From Bacteroidota bacterium (GTDB taxonomy: Bacteria > Bacteroidota > Bacteroidia > Chitinophagales > Chitinophagaceae): a stretch of 6,978 bases of DNA. Position 1 is the first letter of the stretch, and the number at the start of each line of letters is the position of its first letter. Shown piece after piece: positions 5,821-6,978 of the stretch. A program made the position numbers and the translations under genes. Below the pieces are notes generated by a model. That model did no database searches, had not been told where the DNA came from, and worked only from the letters and a program-made list of their open reading frames with translations. The DNA lies in NCBI GenBank assembly GCA_023429365.1, contig JAEYVW010000312.1, positions 1 to 6,978 of the forward strand, written 5' to 3'.

Positions 5821-6978
5821 GCAATCTGCAGGACCGGGATCAAAAAGTGATCTGGCACCCTTATACGCAGTCTGGTTTGGGTAAACCTCCCATTGGAATT
5901 GTAAAAGGAGAGGGTGTTTACCTGGTAGGTGAAGATGGCAGGAAATATATCGACGCGGTATCATCATGGTGGGTAAATATCCATGGCCATTCCCATCCTT
6001 ATATCGCTGAAAAAGTTGCGGAGCAACTCCGCCAACTTGAGCATACCATTTTTGCGGGTTTCACCCACGAGCCTGCTGTATCGCTTGCCGAACGACTATT
6101 AAAAATTTTACCAGCCAGCCAGTCGAGGATATTTTATTCCGACAATGGTTCGACAGCAGTTGAGGTAGCTGTAAAGATGGCGCTGCAATTCTGGGCTAAT
6201 AAAGATCGCCCGAGATTGAAGATTATCGCAATCGAGCATGCTTACCATGGCGATACTTTCGGTGCTATGTCGGTCAGTGCACGAGGTTCATTTACCGATC
6301 CCTTTTCTCCACTTTTATTTGACGTGATCCATATCCCTTTTCCCGGTGGAGCCAGCGCGGTATTGGGCCTTGAAAAATTGAAAGAGATTATCGCCCGTGA
6401 AAAGGACCAGGTCGCTGCGTTTATATTTGAGCCACTCGTGCTCGGCGCCGGCGGCATGCTGATGTATGAACCCGGGACCCTGGAGACGATGATCGGCATT
6501 TGCAGGGAAAATGGTATCCTGACAATCGCTGATGAGGTCATGACCGGGTTTGGAAGAACCGGAAAATTATTTGCCTGCGATCATATCAATATAGCGCCTG
6601 ATATTATTTGCCTTTCAAAAGGTATCACAGGTGGTACCATGCCCCTGGGTGTTACATCATGTTCATCGGAAATTTATAATGCTTTTTTATCGAGTGATCG
6701 ATCTAAAACATTTTTTCACGGGCACTCCTATACCGCCAATCCTGTAGCCTGTGCTGCAGCGCTGGCGAGTCTTGATCTTTTGCTGCAGGATAAATGCCTG
6801 GAAAACATTGCGCGTATCAGTCAAAATCACCAGGACTTTATTCATAAGACTGACAGGAATCCCGCATTAAGGAATTTGCGTAGCCGCGGAACCATCCTGG
6901 CGATGGATTTTCATAACAAAAATGAAACATCATATTTTAATCCTGTCAGGGACAGGTTGTATGATCATTTTATTGAAA
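5817..6978 (+). CDS. bioA: Adenosylmethionine-8-amino-7-oxononanoate aminotransferase BioA (3'-truncated by window edge)
   Basis: BioA is a PLP-dependent class III aminotransferase that uses S-adenosylmethionine as amino donor to turn KAPA into 7,8-diaminononanoate. The frame is open from ATG 5817 to the window end, giving 387 residues; roughly the last 40 of a family length near 425 are missing. Recognisable blocks are IWHPYTQ near the start, SSWWVNIHGHSHP (from residue 49; the WW pair is at 51-52), SDNGSTAVEVA, EHAYHGDTFGAMS with Tyr143, and ADEVMTGFGRTG with Asp239 contacting the PLP pyridine nitrogen. LSKGITGGTMPLG holds the Schiff-base Lys268, and FFHGHSYTANPVACAAAL follows. These blocks distinguish BioA from other class III aminotransferases. 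The substrate-binding Arg near the C-terminus is beyond the window. The start overlaps the bioD stop by ATGA. No frameshift was seen when translating throughout. Confidence 0.97.
   Translation, partial: MSNLQDRDQKVIWHPYTQSGLGKPPIGIVKGEGVYLVGEDGRKYIDAVSSWWVNIHGHSHPYIAEKVAEQLRQLEHTIFAGFTHEPAVSLAERLLKILPASQSRIFYSDNGSTAVEVAVKMALQFWANKDRPRLKIIAIEHAYHGDTFGAMSVSARGSFTDPFSPLLFDVIHIPFPGGASAVLGLEKLKEIIAREKDQVAAFIFEPLVLGAGGMLMYEPGTLETMIGICRENGILTIADEVMTGFGRTGKLFACDHINIAPDIICLSKGITGGTMPLGVTSCSSEIYNAFLSSDRSKTFFHGHSYTANPVACAAALASLDLLLQDKCLENIARISQNHQDFIHKTDRNPALRNLRSRGTILAMDFHNKNETSYFNPVRDRLYDHFIE

Noticed and set aside
6242..6541. Minus-strand ORF of 99 codons inside bioA
   Set aside because: Antisense to well-conserved BioA sequence; no recognisable protein features.

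Overview
The window is a chromosomal biosynthetic region with every gene on the + strand. It holds the end of a histidine operon followed by most of a biotin operon. Protein signatures suggest a member of the Bacteroidota, probably near the Chitinophagaceae. These are a bifunctional HisI-HisE at the end of the his operon, the HTFGKAIGCHGA context of the BioF lysine, and a TAnnTTTG-type -7 element with no Shine-Dalgarno sequence ahead of bioB. The assignment is by family resemblance only. Base and codon use look even throughout, and I see no mobile element, CRISPR array, tRNA or rRNA.

Histidine part (1-2870): the C-terminal part of hisH, an unusual single ORF joining a GNAT acetyltransferase domain to a complete HisA, then hisF and hisIE. 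The junctions are tight: a 4-bp ATGA overlap between hisH and the GNAT-hisA ORF, TAA directly followed by ATG between hisA and hisF, and 40 nt before hisIE. Together the genes cover the middle of the pathway: HisE and HisI (PRPP-ATP to ProFAR), HisA (ProFAR to PRFAR) and HisH/HisF (PRFAR plus glutamine to IGP and AICAR). A nested hairpin followed by eight T residues (about 2927-2987) is a good candidate terminator.

Biotin part (about 3000 to the window end): an inverted repeat (TTAGTTT-N9-AAACTAA, 3000-3022) overlaps a candidate -7 promoter element directly before bioB and is a possible operator. Then come bioB, bioF (GTG start), bioD and bioA, the last cut off by the window end. bioF-bioD and bioD-bioA both overlap by ATGA. 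The four enzymes convert pimeloyl thioester plus alanine to biotin (BioF, BioA, BioD, BioB in reaction order). No genes for making the pimeloyl moiety (bioC, bioH or equivalents) lie in the window.

Most of this is ordinary metabolism. The two points that deserve a second look are the in-frame GNAT-HisA fusion and the palindrome at the bioB promoter.
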